Source: Sphingomonas corticis (GTDB taxonomy: Bacteria; Pseudomonadota; Alphaproteobacteria; Sphingomonadales; Sphingomonadaceae). Taken from it: 64,000 nucleotides of DNA. The translations under genes were made by a program, and so were the position numbers. Position 1 is the first letter of the stretch. The number at the start of each line of letters is the position of its first letter. The stretch spans positions 1-64,000 of the forward strand of contig NZ_JAAVJH010000014.1 in the NCBI RefSeq assembly GCF_012035195.1, given 5' to 3'. The notes below the pieces were generated by a model. That model did not search any database, had not been told where the DNA came from, and saw only the letters and a list, made by a program, of their open reading frames with translations. This document shows, piece by piece, positions 17,175-26,006 of the stretch.

Positions 17175-20100
17175 TCACTCCGCCGGTTCGTCGCGGAAGC
17201 CGATCCGCCCCACCGGCGCTGCGATCGAGCCCTTGGGCGCGTCGTGGTCGATCGCGGGGGCGCCGTCGTCGCCAGGCCGGTACGTCAGCAGGCGACGGCC
17301 CAGCCACGGCCCGAGCCGCCGTTCCACGCCGATCGCGAGCGAGAAGCTGGCGGGGACGATCAGCAGCGTCAGCAGCGTCGACAGGATCAGCCCGCCGATC
17401 ACGACCACGCCCATCGGCGCGCGCCATGCCCCGTCGCCCGACAGCGACAGCGCGGTGGGGATCATGCCCGCCACCATCGCCACCGTCGTCATGACGATCG
17501 GCTGCGCGCGCTTGTGCCCCGCCTCGATGATCGCGGCGCGCGGCGCCACGCCGGTCGCCATCTCGTCCAGCGCGAAGTCGATCAGCAGGATCGAGTTCTT
17601 CGCCACGATGCCCAGCAGCATGAGGAGGCCGATGAACACCGGCATCGACAGCGGCATCCCCGCGATCATGATCGCCAGGAGACCGCCCAGCGGCGCCAGC
17701 AGCAGCGAGCCCATGTTGACCAGCGGCGGAAGCAGCCGGCGATACAGCAGCACGAGAACGGAGAAGACGAGGAACACGCCCGCCATCACGGCGAACACGA
17801 AGTTGATGAGCATCTCCAGCTGCCACTTGGCCTGGCCGACGTTCAGCTCCTGCACGCCCACCGGCAGGTTCTGCATCACCGGCAGCTGCTTGATCCGCTT
17901 CATCGCCTCGCTGGTGACGAGCCCGGGGGCGAGGTCCGAGCCGACGGTCAGCTGGCGCTGCTGGTTGATGCGGGTGATGCGCGTCGGGCCGCTGCCGAAG
18001 CCGATGTCGGCGACCAGGCTGAGCGGCACCGACCCGCCCGTCTGCGTCGCCACGGGCAGGTTCTGTATCGTGTCGAGCCGCGTGCGTGCATTCTCCGCCA
18101 GCGCGACGCGGATCGGCACCTGACGGTCGGACAGCGAGAATCGCGCGCTGTTCTGGTCGAGGTCGCCCAGCGTCGCGATGCGGATCGCGTTGGAGAGGGC
18201 GGACGTGGTCACGCCCAGCTGCGCGGCGAGGTCCAGCCGCGGCTTGATGAGGATCTCCGGCCGGTTGAGGTCGCCCGCCACGCGCGGCGCGACCAGCATC
18301 GGCAGGCGCGCCATTTCCTGCACCAGACGGTCCGCCGTCTGCCGGAGCACGACGGGGTCGTCGCCGCCCAGCGTGACGGAGATGTCGCGGTTGTTGTCGC
18401 CGAAGCCGAATTGCGACTGGAAGTTGACGCGCGCGTCGGGGATCTTCGCCAGTTCCGGCGCCAGCCGCCGCTCGAACGCGGTGGATTTCTCCGCGCGGTC
18501 TTCCTTGTACGTGGCGACGACGCGGCCGGTGCCGACCAGCGTGCGGGTATAGAGGCTCTCCACCGCCGGTTCCTTGTCCAGCAGCGCGTAGACGCGGTCC
18601 ACCGCGGTCTGCGTGGTCGACAGCGTGGCGCCCGGCGGCATGGTGATCGTCACCACGCTGCGCGGCTGGTCCACCGCGGGCTGGAACGTCATCGGGATCT
18701 GCGTGAACAGGAATGCGGTCAGCGCGAACGCACCCGCACCCATCGCCATCACCCAGGCGCGGTGATCGCGCAGGTAGCCGGTCACGCGGCGGAAGCCGCC
18801 GCGGGCGCGGATCAGCGGCGCCCTGCCCTCGTCCAGCGTCCACAGGAGGATACGGTGATAGGCGTCCATCAATCGCCCGCCACCGTGTTCGGCATGGCCG
18901 AACGCCTTCAGGAAATAGGCGGCGATCATCGGCGTGATGAGGCGTGCGACGGCCAGACTCATCAGCACCGCGACGACGACCGTCAGGCCGAAGTTCTTGA
19001 AGAACTGACCCGACACGCCCGGCATCAGGCCGACGGGCAGGAACACGGCCACGATCGCCATCGTCGTCGCCAGCACGGCGAGGCCGATCTCGTCCGCGGC
19101 GTCGATCGACGCCTGATACGCCGTCTTGCCCATGCGCATGTGGCGGACGATGTTCTCGATCTCCACGATCGCGTCGTCGACCAGCACGCCCGCCACCAGG
19201 CTGAGCGCCAGCAGCGTCATGCTGTTCAGCGTGAAGCCCATCAGGTCCATGAACCAGAAGGCCGGGATCGCGGAGAGCGGGATCGCGAGCGCGGAGATGA
19301 CGGTCGCCCGCCAGTCGCGCAGGAACAGGAAGACGACCACGACCGCCAGGATCGCGCCCTCCAGCATCGCGTGGATCGCGCTCTTGTATTGCTCCAGCGC
19401 ATATTTGGAGCCGTCGACGCGCAGGCGGAACGTCACCTGCGGATTGCGCTTCTCCAGCGCCTCCAGCTTGGCCTTGGCCTCGCGGAAGACGGTGACGTCG
19501 GACGCGCCCTTCGCGCGCTTGAAATCGAACGACAGCGCCGGGCGCCCGTCCACCGCCGCGGCGCTGCGCTGCTCGGCATAGAGGTCGCGCACGGTCGCCA
19601 CGTCGGTCAGGCGGATGGTGCGGCCCGCGCCGACGCTGATCTGGGTCTGCCCCAGGTCGTAGGCGGTCTGCGCGTTGCCCAGCACGCGCACCGCCTGCTC
19701 CGCGCCCGCGATCTCCGCGCGACCGCCCGCGGCGTTCAGGTTCACCTGACGCAGCTGCTGGTTGATCTGCGACGCGGTGAGGCCGTAGGCGGCGACCTTG
19801 GCGGGATCGAGGATCACGCGGATCTCGCGGTTGACGCCGCCGATCCGCTCGACCGAGCCCATGCCGGGCACCGACAGCAATTCCTTGGCCACCGTGTTGT
19901 CGATGTACCAGCTGAGCTGTTCCAGCGTCATGTCGGTGGCGACCGCGGTGTAGCTGCCCAGGTCGTTGTCGTTGATCTTCACCCGCTGCACCTGGGGTTC
20001 CAGGATGCCCTCGGGCAGGTCGGCGCGGATCTGCGTCACCGCGTCGCGCGCCTCGTTCACCGCGCGGTCGACCGGCGTGCCGATGTCGAGCTGGACGAAG

Positions 20101-20381
20101 GTGGTGCTGTTGCCTTCGGAAACGAACGACTGGATCTCGTCCACGCCCTCCAGGCTGCGCACCGCCGATTCGACGCGCTGCGTCACCTGCGTCTCCAGCT
20201 CGCTCGGCGCGGCGCCCGGCTGGCTGATCGAGATGGTCACCGCCGGAAACTCGATGTCCGGCTCCTGGTTGATGTCCATCCGGATGAAGGCGATGATCCC
20301 GGCCACCGTCAGCATCATGAAGAGGACGATCGACGGAACGGGGTTCCGGATCGACCAGGCGGAGATGTTGCGGAAGCCCAT
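17175..20381 (-). CDS. RND efflux pump permease (AcrB/MexF class, HAE-1)
   Basis: A 1068-residue inner-membrane proton-driven transporter. The N-terminal helix is followed by the porter loop (QPGAAPSELETQVTQRVE). The helix carrying the proton-relay aspartates reads AGVLVDDAIVEIENIVRHM, and the second helical repeat ends near the C-terminus (GIVAKNSILLIDFALDE). It partners with the adaptor encoded 12 bases upstream. No outer-membrane TolC-type gene lies next to it, so an unlinked channel must be used. The drug or solvent substrates cannot be predicted. Confidence 0.95.
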   Translation of the reverse strand: MGFRNISAWSIRNPVPSIVLFMMLTVAGIIAFIRMDINQEPDIEFPAVTISISQPGAAPSELETQVTQRVESAVRSLEGVDEIQSFVSEGNSTTFVQLDIGTPVDRAVNEARDAVTQIRADLPEGILEPQVQRVKINDNDLGSYTAVATDMTLEQLSWYIDNTVAKELLSVPGMGSVERIGGVNREIRVILDPAKVAAYGLTASQINQQLRQVNLNAAGGRAEIAGAEQAVRVLGNAQTAYDLGQTQISVGAGRTIRLTDVATVRDLYAEQRSAAAVDGRPALSFDFKRAKGASDVTVFREAKAKLEALEKRNPQVTFRLRVDGSKYALEQYKSAIHAMLEGAILAVVVVFLFLRDWRATVISALAIPLSAIPAFWFMDLMGFTLNSMTLLALSLVAGVLVDDAIVEIENIVRHMRMGKTAYQASIDAADEIGLAVLATTMAIVAVFLPVGLMPGVSGQFFKNFGLTVVVAVLMSLAVARLITPMIAAYFLKAFGHAEHGGGRLMDAYHRILLWTLDEGRAPLIRARGGFRRVTGYLRDHRAWVMAMGAGAFALTAFLFTQIPMTFQPAVDQPRSVVTITMPPGATLSTTQTAVDRVYALLDKEPAVESLYTRTLVGTGRVVATYKEDRAEKSTAFERRLAPELAKIPDARVNFQSQFGFGDNNRDISVTLGGDDPVVLRQTADRLVQEMARLPMLVAPRVAGDLNRPEILIKPRLDLAAQLGVTTSALSNAIRIATLGDLDQNSARFSLSDRQVPIRVALAENARTRLDTIQNLPVATQTGGSVPLSLVADIGFGSGPTRITRINQQRQLTVGSDLAPGLVTSEAMKRIKQLPVMQNLPVGVQELNVGQAKWQLEMLINFVFAVMAGVFLVFSVLVLLYRRLLPPLVNMGSLLLAPLGGLLAIMIAGMPLSMPVFIGLLMLLGIVAKNSILLIDFALDEMATGVAPRAAIIEAGHKRAQPIVMTTVAMVAGMIPTALSLSGDGAWRAPMGVVVIGGLILSTLLTLLIVPASFSLAIGVERRLGPWLGRRLLTYRPGDDGAPAIDHDAPKGSIAAPVGRIGFRDEPAE

Positions 20382-20393
20382 CCTGTGCGCTCC

Positions 20394-21584
20394 TCAGCGG
20401 GCCGGTTTCTGCAGGATGGGGTTCACCTTCTGCCCCGGGTTCAGGAACGCGCCGGCGGATAGCACGACCCGCTCGCTGCCGGTCAGGCCGCTCGCCACCG
20501 CCACCTTGTTCGCGTCCACCACGCCCAGCGTCACGTCGCGGCGCTGCACCTTGTTCTCGCCATCGACGATATAGACGTAATTGCCCTTGGTGTCGCTCAG
20601 CAGCGCCGACTGCGGCAGTTCGGGCAGCTGCGAGCTTCCCGCCACGATCGTCGCCGACGCGAAGCCGCCGGGGCGCAGCGCCGGATCGTAGCGCAGCGCG
20701 ACGCGGGCGGTGCCCTGGCGCGTCTGCGGGTCGATCACGGGCGAGACCTGCCACACCTCGCCCGGGAAGGTCCGCGTGTCGCCGACCGGCGTCACCTCCG
20801 CGCGCGACCCCACGCGCACGCCGCGCAGGTCCGCCTCAGACAAGAGCACGCGCATCTCCATCTCGCCGCCCTTGGCCATGCGGAACAGGACGCCGCTGGC
20901 GCTGCTGACGATCTGCCCCGGCTCCACGCCGCGGGTCAGCACCAGCCCCGCCGCGGGGGCGCGGATGTCCAGCCGGGCGTTGCGCGCGCGCTGTTCCGAC
21001 GCGGTCGCCTGCGACACCTTCAGCCGCGCCGCCGCGGCGTCGCGAGTGGCGATGCGGCGCTGCACGTCCGCCTTGGAGATGAAGCCGCGGTCGACCAGGC
21101 TCTGCGCCCGCTCCAGTTCCGCCTGCGCGAGCGTCAGGTCGGATCGTGCGACGTTGATCTGCGCGCCGAGCGAGGCCGCGGTCTGCGTCTGTACCGAACG
21201 GTCGATCGTGGCCAGCACCTGGCCCTCGCGCACCCACTGCCCGGCCTCGACCAGCACGCGGCTGACCATGCCGCCCTCGCCCGCGACGCCCACCGGCATC
21301 TCGCGCCGCGCGGCCAGCGTGCCGGTGCCGGTGGCGCGGCGATCCGCCTCCTGCGTGCCGGGGACGACCACCGTGACGCTGGTCGCGGCGGGCGCGCGCG
21401 GCGCCTCCGCCGGCTTGGCGCGGCCCATGAACCACCACGCCGCCACCGCGACCAGCACGGCCGCCGCGATCGCGATCATCCAGCGCCGCCGACGCCGCGC
21501 CGGATCCGGCCCCTCGCCGATCACGTCGCCCCCCTCGGCGATCAGAAGGTGTTCCCGCTCCAGTTTCCCGCCCTCGTAGTTCAT
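20394..21584 (-). CDS. RND efflux periplasmic adaptor (membrane-fusion protein)
   Basis: 396 residues with an N-terminal membrane anchor (IAIAAAVLVAVAAWWFMG), a split lipoyl/barrel-sandwich domain (GEGGMVSRVLVEAGQWVREGQVLATID and LDIRAPAAGLVLTRGVEPGQIV), a coiled-coil hairpin between them, and a beta-barrel domain. It links the RND permease to the outer-membrane channel. The N-terminal cytoplasmic tail of about 35 residues, rich in charged residues, is longer than usual. It is the first gene of the adaptor-permease operon. Confidence 0.93.
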   Translation of the reverse strand: MNYEGGKLEREHLLIAEGGDVIGEGPDPARRRRRWMIAIAAAVLVAVAAWWFMGRAKPAEAPRAPAATSVTVVVPGTQEADRRATGTGTLAARREMPVGVAGEGGMVSRVLVEAGQWVREGQVLATIDRSVQTQTAASLGAQINVARSDLTLAQAELERAQSLVDRGFISKADVQRRIATRDAAAARLKVSQATASEQRARNARLDIRAPAAGLVLTRGVEPGQIVSSASGVLFRMAKGGEMEMRVLLSEADLRGVRVGSRAEVTPVGDTRTFPGEVWQVSPVIDPQTRQGTARVALRYDPALRPGGFASATIVAGSSQLPELPQSALLSDTKGNYVYIVDGENKVQRRDVTLGVVDANKVAVASGLTGSERVVLSAGAFLNPGQKVNPILQKPAR

Positions 21585-21768
21585 TGTCGCCCCACAGTAC
21601 CCAGGCTGTGTTACGCGAATAAAGCACCGGCCGCAAGCGGCGCGGCGGCATGCCCGATTTCGCGTCTGTTCTCAACATGCCGCATCGTTCAGCTTGCGTT
21701 GCATCAACTTACGGCAGAAGCGCGCCCGTCGCCGACGATCCCGTCGCCGACCATGGAGTTGCCTGCCG

Positions 21769-22497
21769 ATGCGCCTCGCCTTCGCCTTCCTGCTCGCGTC
21801 CGCCGCCCTGCTGCCGGCGGCCGCATCCGCGCAGGTACCCGTGCCGATGCAGACGGTCGTGCCCGACGGCACGATCCTGGACGTCACCGCCACCGGCGAG
21901 GTCGAGATCGCACCCGACGTCGCCACCATCCGCGCGGGGGTGACGACGCAGGCGCCGACCGCCGCCGCGGCGGCGCAGGAGAATGCGCGGCGCATGGCGG
22001 GCGTGATCCGGGCGCTGCGCGGCGCCGGCCTCGCCGAGCGGGACCTCGCCACCAGCGACGTCTCGCTCCAGCCGCAATATCGCTACGCGGAGAACCAGCC
22101 GCCCGTGGTCACCGGCTACCAGGCGGCGAACAGCGTCGCCGTCCGCTTCCGCGACATCGCCAAGGCGGGCGGCGTGCTCGACGCGCTGGTGAAGGCGGGG
22201 GCGAACCAGATCGACGGCCCGGCACTGTCGCTGGCCCAGCCCGATGCGGCGCTCGACGCCGCCAGGGCGGACGCGCTGAAGCGGGCGCGGGCGCGCGCCG
22301 ATCTCTACGCGCGCGCCGCCGGGCTGCGTGTCGAGCGGATCGTCGCGATCGACGAGGCTGGCGAGAACGACGGCGGCACCCCGCGCCCGCCGATGTTCCA
22401 GGCGCGCGCCGCGATGGCCGACGCGGCACCGACACAGGTCCTGGCCGGCGAGACGACCGTCAGCGCCACCGTCAACGTGCGCTTCCTGCTGAAGTAG
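21769..22497 (+). CDS. SIMPL-domain (DUF541) periplasmic protein
   Basis: 242 residues with a signal peptide ending AAASAQ and a SIMPL domain (ILDVTATGEVEIAPDVATIRAGV, NARRMAGVIRALRGAGLAERDLATSDVSLQPQY). Proteins of this family are periplasmic or outer-membrane and are linked in some bacteria to oxidative stress or signalling; the role here is unknown. The start at 21769 was chosen for the signal peptide. The gene ends at a strong bidirectional terminator. Confidence 0.87.
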   Translation: MRLAFAFLLASAALLPAAASAQVPVPMQTVVPDGTILDVTATGEVEIAPDVATIRAGVTTQAPTAAAAAQENARRMAGVIRALRGAGLAERDLATSDVSLQPQYRYAENQPPVVTGYQAANSVAVRFRDIAKAGGVLDALVKAGANQIDGPALSLAQPDAALDAARADALKRARARADLYARAAGLRVERIVAIDEAGENDGGTPRPPMFQARAAMADAAPTQVLAGETTVSATVNVRFLLK

Positions 22498-22506
22498 AAA
22501 AGGAGA

Positions 22507-22534
22507 CGGCCGCCCGGGATAGCCCGGGCGGCCG
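22507..22534. terminator. Strong bidirectional hairpin terminator
   Basis: CGGCCGCCCGGG (22507-22518), loop ATAG, and CCCGGGCGGCCG (22523-22534) form a perfect 12-bp stem between the convergent SIMPL gene and the YeaQ-type gene. It very probably ends both transcripts, although neither side has a long U-run. Confidence 0.75.
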
Positions 22535-22562
22535 CCTGTCCGCTTCGTCGGCGATGCGGCGC

Positions 22563-22820
22563 TTAGCGCACGCGACCGCGACGGAAGAGGTTCACGATCG
22601 CCAGCAAGATTACCGCACCCAGCAGCGAGACCAAGAACGAGTAGATCGTGAGCGGCGCATTGTTGATCGAGCCGCCCGTGAAGAGCAGGCCGCCCAGGAA
22701 TGCGCCGACGATGCCGACGACGATGTTCAGAAAGATGCCCTGCTGGGCGTCGGTGCGCATGATGATGCTGGCAAGCCAGCCGATGACGCCACCGATGATG
22801 AGCCAGATAATCAAACCCAT
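22563..22820 (-). CDS. GlsB/YeaQ/YmgE-family small membrane protein
   Basis: 85 residues, nearly all in three hydrophobic segments, with the family pattern GLIIWLIIGGVIGWLAS, GIVGAFLGGLLF and a C-terminal RRGRVR. This transglycosylase-associated family is induced by envelope or general stress in many bacteria. The ATG at 22820 follows AGGGGAG; an ATG at 22838 would add six polar residues without a good ribosome site. An EcfG-type promoter motif sits 50-70 bases upstream and fits stress control. Confidence 0.88.
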   Translation of the reverse strand: MGLIIWLIIGGVIGWLASIIMRTDAQQGIFLNIVVGIVGAFLGGLLFTGGSINNAPLTIYSFLVSLLGAVILLAIVNLFRRGRVR

Positions 22821-22868
22821 GGTCCAACTCCCCTGCATTGACGCCCAGTACGCGGGCTGCGGGGGTTA

Positions 22869-22893
22869 GACGTTTCATGGCCGATGTTGTTCC
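22869..22893 (-). promoter_or_regulatory. Candidate EcfG-type (general stress sigma) promoter
   Basis: Reading toward the YeaQ-type gene: GGAAC (22893-22889), 16 bases, then CGTC (22872-22869). The alphaproteobacterial EcfG consensus is GGAAC-N16/17-CGTT, so the -35 is perfect and the -10 differs at the last base. It lies about 50 bases before the ATG. Confidence 0.5.
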
Positions 22894-22923
22894 GTTGCCG
22901 TAACCTCGCTGATATCGATCAGC

Positions 22924-22935
22924 GGGGGGGGGGGG
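22924..22935. repeat. Homopolymer tract of 12 G
   Basis: Twelve consecutive G residues between the sciP stop codon and the EcfG-like promoter of the YeaQ-type gene. It is long enough for slipped-strand length variation. Confidence 0.9.
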
Positions 22936-22977
22936 ACGCGGCCGTCGCCCGCGCGCGACACGGCGCGGGCGTGCCCG

Positions 22978-23277
22978 TCAGAACTTCTGCTGCCGCTCGT
23001 ACAGCGACTTGTAATGCTGGATCCGCGTCACGCGCAGGCCGGGCATGCCCGACCGGTCGATCGCGCGCTGCCAGCCGGCGAATTCCTCCACCGTCAGGTT
23101 GTAGCGCTGGCACACGTCGTCGACGGTCAGCAGGCCGCCGTTGACGGCCGCCACCACCTCCGCCTTGCGGCGCACGACCCATCGGGTGGTGTCCGCCGGC
23201 GGTAACGTGTCCAGCGTCAGCGGTTCGCCGAGCGGGCCGATGACCTTTGCCGGCCGGATCTTCTGGTTCTCGATCAT
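22978..23277 (-). CDS. sciP: SciP, CtrA-activity inhibitor (DUF1153)
   Basis: A 99-residue helix-turn-helix protein. The conserved core, TRWVVRRKAEVVAAVNGGL followed by LTVDDVCQRYNLTVEEFAGW, is characteristic of the DUF1153/SciP family. In Caulobacter, SciP represses CtrA-activated cell-cycle promoters, including flagellar and pilus genes. The cpa pilus locus at the end of this window could be one target, but that is inference. It is monocistronic. A G12 tract lies just downstream. Confidence 0.92.
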   Translation of the reverse strand: MIENQKIRPAKVIGPLGEPLTLDTLPPADTTRWVVRRKAEVVAAVNGGLLTVDDVCQRYNLTVEEFAGWQRAIDRSGMPGLRVTRIQHYKSLYERQQKF

Positions 23278-23378
23278 TCCTTACCTCGGTTCGGGGCGGG
23301 GGGCCCCCTCTCCACTGTCTGTCCGTACTGGGCCGCGGGCGTTGAACATCGCTTAAAGCGCCGCGGTAAACGCGCTCT

Positions 23379-23552
23379 TCACTCCTCGCGCGCGGCGGCC
23401 AGCGCCTCCGCGGCGACGGCGTTGAAGGCGCCGGATCCCGGAGCCAGCCGGCGCGCGCGCGCCTCCAGCGCGGTGACGCCCGCCTGCGCGGCGAGCGCGG
23501 TCGGCGTGGCGCGCTGGTGCGCGCGCTGGCGTGCGAGAAGCGACGTCGTCAT
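23379..23552 (-). CDS. Small hypothetical protein (57 aa)
   Basis: Starts at ATG 23552 (MTTSLLARQRAHQRA) and is rich in Ala and Arg, with a helical pattern and no membrane segment. A purine-rich stretch (AAAAAGGG) lies 15-20 bases upstream, so the ribosome site is poor. No homologue recognised. Codon usage agrees with neighbouring genes and no other ORF fits the interval, which is the main support. Confidence 0.4.
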   Translation of the reverse strand: MTTSLLARQRAHQRATPTALAAQAGVTALEARARRLAPGSGAFNAVAAEALAAAREE

Positions 23553-23687
23553 GATGGCGGTGCGACCCTTTTTCCCTTTTCCCGCCACCGTCCTAGCCGC
23601 GGGGGACTGAAGGGCGCGTAAAGGCGCGCGCAACGCTTCCTTCAGAGAGCTTTACGCCCCGCCAACCAACGCTGTATCGGCACGCGC

Positions 23688-24785
23688 ATGGACGGCGTGG
23701 ATTTCCAGCTTCCCGCGCGCGCGCGGCGGATCGTCGTCGCGATGTCGGGCGGGGTCGACAGCTCGGTCGTCGCGGCGCTGGCGGTGCGCACCGGCGCCGA
23801 AGTGGTGGGCGTGACGCTCCAGCTCTACGACCACGGCGAGGCGACGAAGCGCGCGGGCGCCTGCTGCGCGGGCCGCGACATCCGCGACGCGCGCGCGGTG
23901 TGCGACCGCTTGGGCATCGCGCACTACGTCCACGATCACGAGACGCGGTTCAGGGAGGATGTGGTCGACCGCTTCGCCGACGAATATCTCGCCGGACGCA
24001 CGCCCATCCCCTGCGTCCAGTGCAACATGGGACCCAAGTTCACCGACCTGTTCGCGCTGGCCAGGGACCTGGGCGCCGACTGCCTTGCCACCGGCCACTA
24101 CGTCCGCCGCGTCGAGGGGCCCGCCGGGCCGGAGCTGCATCGCGGCGCCGATCCGGCGCGCGACCAGAGCTACTTCCTGTTCGCGACCACGCGTGCGCAG
24201 CTCGATTTCCTGCGCTTCCCGCTGGGCGCGCTGCCCAAGGCGCGGGTGCGCGAGATCGCGGGCGAGATCGCGCTGCCCGTGGCGCAGAAGCCGGACAGCC
24301 AGGACATCTGCTTCGTCCCCGACGGCGACTATGCCGCGCTGGTCAAGAAGCTGCGGCCGGAAGCGGAGACCCGCGGCGACATCGTGGACCTGGCGGGGCG
24401 CAAGCTGGGCGAGCACCGCGGCCTCGTCCACTTCACCGTGGGCCAGCGCCGCGGGCTGGAGATCGGCGGGACGAAGGAGCCGCTGTACGTCGTGCGCCTG
24501 GACGCCGCGGCGCGGCGCGTGGTCGTCGGCCCGCGCGCCGCGCTGGCCGTGGCGGCGGCGCGGCTGGAGGGGATGAACGTGCTGGGCCCGCTGGACGGTG
24601 CACTGACCGCCAAGGTGCGGTCGATGGCGCGCCCGGTGCCCGCGCGGATCGAGGGCGATCGGCTGGTCTTCGACGAGGCCGAGTACGGCGTCGCGCCGGG
24701 GCAGGCGGCGGTACTCTATGCCGGCGACCGCGTGCTGGGCGGCGGATGGATCGCCGCGACCGAGGCGGCGTTGCAGGCGGCATGA
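23688..24785 (+). CDS. mnmA: tRNA-specific 2-thiouridylase
   Basis: A 365-residue enzyme that thiolates U34 of tRNA-Lys, -Glu and -Gln. The ATP pyrophosphatase motif SGGVDSS is at about 20-26, the nucleophilic Cys112 lies in [11 protein letters not shown], and the persulfide Cys208 in [11 protein letters not shown]; these match Cys102 and Cys199 of E. coli MnmA. A small UVR-motif gene overlaps its stop by four bases. Confidence 0.96.
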   Translation: MDGVDFQLPARARRIVVAMSGGVDSSVVAALAVRTGAEVVGVTLQLYDHGEATKRAGACCAGRDIRDARAVCDRLGIAHYVHDHETRFREDVVDRFADEYLAGRTPIPCVQCNMGPKFTDLFALARDLGADCLATGHYVRRVEGPAGPELHRGADPARDQSYFLFATTRAQLDFLRFPLGALPKARVREIAGEIALPVAQKPDSQDICFVPDGDYAALVKKLRPEAETRGDIVDLAGRKLGEHRGLVHFTVGQRRGLEIGGTKEPLYVVRLDAAARRVVVGPRAALAVAAARLEGMNVLGPLDGALTAKVRSMARPVPARIEGDRLVFDEAEYGVAPGQAAVLYAGDRVLGGGWIAATEAALQAA

Positions 24786-24991
24786 CCGCCGAAGAACTCC
24801 GAACGGAAATGGAGACCGCCGCCGCATCGCTGGATTTCGAGCGCGCCGGCCGACTGCGCGACCGCCTGTCGATCCTGCGCATGACCGGCGTCGACCCCGG
24901 CGAGGACATGCCGCCGCTGGCCCGCCAGCGCCCCGGCGCGATGGGGCTGGGCACCAGCCAGTCGCGCCCAGCCACGGCGGAGGACGAGTAG
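24782..24991 (+). CDS. Small UvrB/UvrC (UVR) motif protein
   Basis: 69 residues. The N-terminal third is a UVR-type helical hairpin: [24 protein letters not shown] matches the interaction motif found at the C-terminus of UvrB and in UvrC. The rest is polar and probably unstructured ([18 protein letters not shown]). It is translationally coupled to mnmA (ATGA). Stand-alone UVR-motif proteins are thought to be protein-interaction modules; whether it touches nucleotide-excision repair or tRNA modification is unknown. Confidence 0.82.
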   Translation: MTAEELRTEMETAAASLDFERAGRLRDRLSILRMTGVDPGEDMPPLARQRPGAMGLGTSQSRPATAEDE

Positions 24992-25031
24992 CGAGCCGCG
25001 CCAGCGCAGGCGAGCGATCGCCCCGTTTGGC

Positions 25032-25511
25032 TTATTTGGCCAGCGCGTCCACCCGGTCCCAGGTCATCAGCTTCACCGACCCCGTCAGGCCGCCGCCCGT
25101 CCCGTCCAAGTTCGTCAGACCGCCGAGCACGCCGGCGTAGCCGACCCATTGCCGCGTCTTCGCGTCGTAGACGGAGGCGAGCACCTCGGCGCGCCCGCTT
25201 CCGAGCTGGCGCGCGCCCCGCAGGCTGACGAGGGCGACGGCATCATCGCCGTTGACCTGCGCGGAGGACAGCAGCTGGTCGACGCTGCGGACGCCTGCCG
25301 GGTCGGACACGGCCGACTCGATCTGCGAACCTGCCACGCAGACGCGCGCGTCGCGACAGACGCGCTCGCCGTCCTTCAGCCCGGTCAGGATGAAACGACC
25401 GCCCACCCGGCGCTCCAGCGCGGTGACGAGTGCCCATCGGTGCTGCGATGGCAAGGTCACCGTCAGCGGGGTGGCGGTCGCCAGCGTGGCGACCAGAAGA
25501 GAGACGATCAT
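25032..25511 (-). CDS. Secreted hypothetical protein
   Basis: 159 residues from an ATG with a strong AGGAGGA ribosome site. The hydrophobic N-terminus (MIVSLLVATLATATP) is a probable signal peptide. Two cysteines in RVCRDARVCVAGSQIE could form a disulfide in the periplasm. No family is recognised. It is convergent with the mnmA-UVR operon and stands alone. Confidence 0.6.
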   Translation of the reverse strand: MIVSLLVATLATATPLTVTLPSQHRWALVTALERRVGGRFILTGLKDGERVCRDARVCVAGSQIESAVSDPAGVRSVDQLLSSAQVNGDDAVALVSLRGARQLGSGRAEVLASVYDAKTRQWVGYAGVLGGLTNLDGTGGGLTGSVKLMTWDRVDALAK

Positions 25512-25693
25512 GAAATGTCCTCCTGCTTCGATGCCTCGAACATCCGCGCGATGTTGATCGAAGTAAAGGGTTCAACGCCACGAACACATTTCGATACAAT
25601 GCGGCCCAGCGCTGTGCCGCGCCGGGCCGAGGTTCGCCTAGGGAGCATTTCCAGGCGGAACTGGTGACCGCGGGGGAGCCGCGGCGGAAATGG

Positions 25694-25924
25694 TCAGAGC
25701 GCGTTGTCGGTCGGGGTCAGCGCGTTCTCGGCGGTGGCGCCGTTGTCGAGCAGCGCGGCGTCGTTGGCGAACGCGGCATTCTCGTCCAGTGGCAGTTCCT
25801 CGTTCAGGACCGTCTCGTTGGCGAAGGCGTCGTTGGCCGCGACCTCGTTCGTGGTGCTCGAACCGCAGGCGGCGAGCGGACCCGCCAGCGCGGCAACGGC
25901 CAAAGCGGCAACGATCTTCTTCAT
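25694..25924 (-). CDS. Small lipoprotein rich in Asn and Ala
   Basis: 76 residues. The signal peptide (KKIVAALAVAALAGPLAAC) ends in the lipobox LAAC. The mature part is acidic and built of NE/ND/NA repeats (NEVAANDAFANETVLNEELP). The ATG at 25924 has AAGGGG six bases upstream and is preferred over the ATG at 25930. Function unknown; such short acidic lipoproteins are common in sphingomonads. Confidence 0.65.
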   Translation of the reverse strand: MKKIVAALAVAALAGPLAACGSSTTNEVAANDAFANETVLNEELPLDENAAFANDAALLDNGATAENALTPTDNAL

Positions 25925-26006
25925 GCCCATCCCCTTCGCATCGACGGCCGGGCGCCGCCTTCGCCGCTCAATCTACATTGATCGGATAGGGATTCAAGCG
26001 GGTCGT

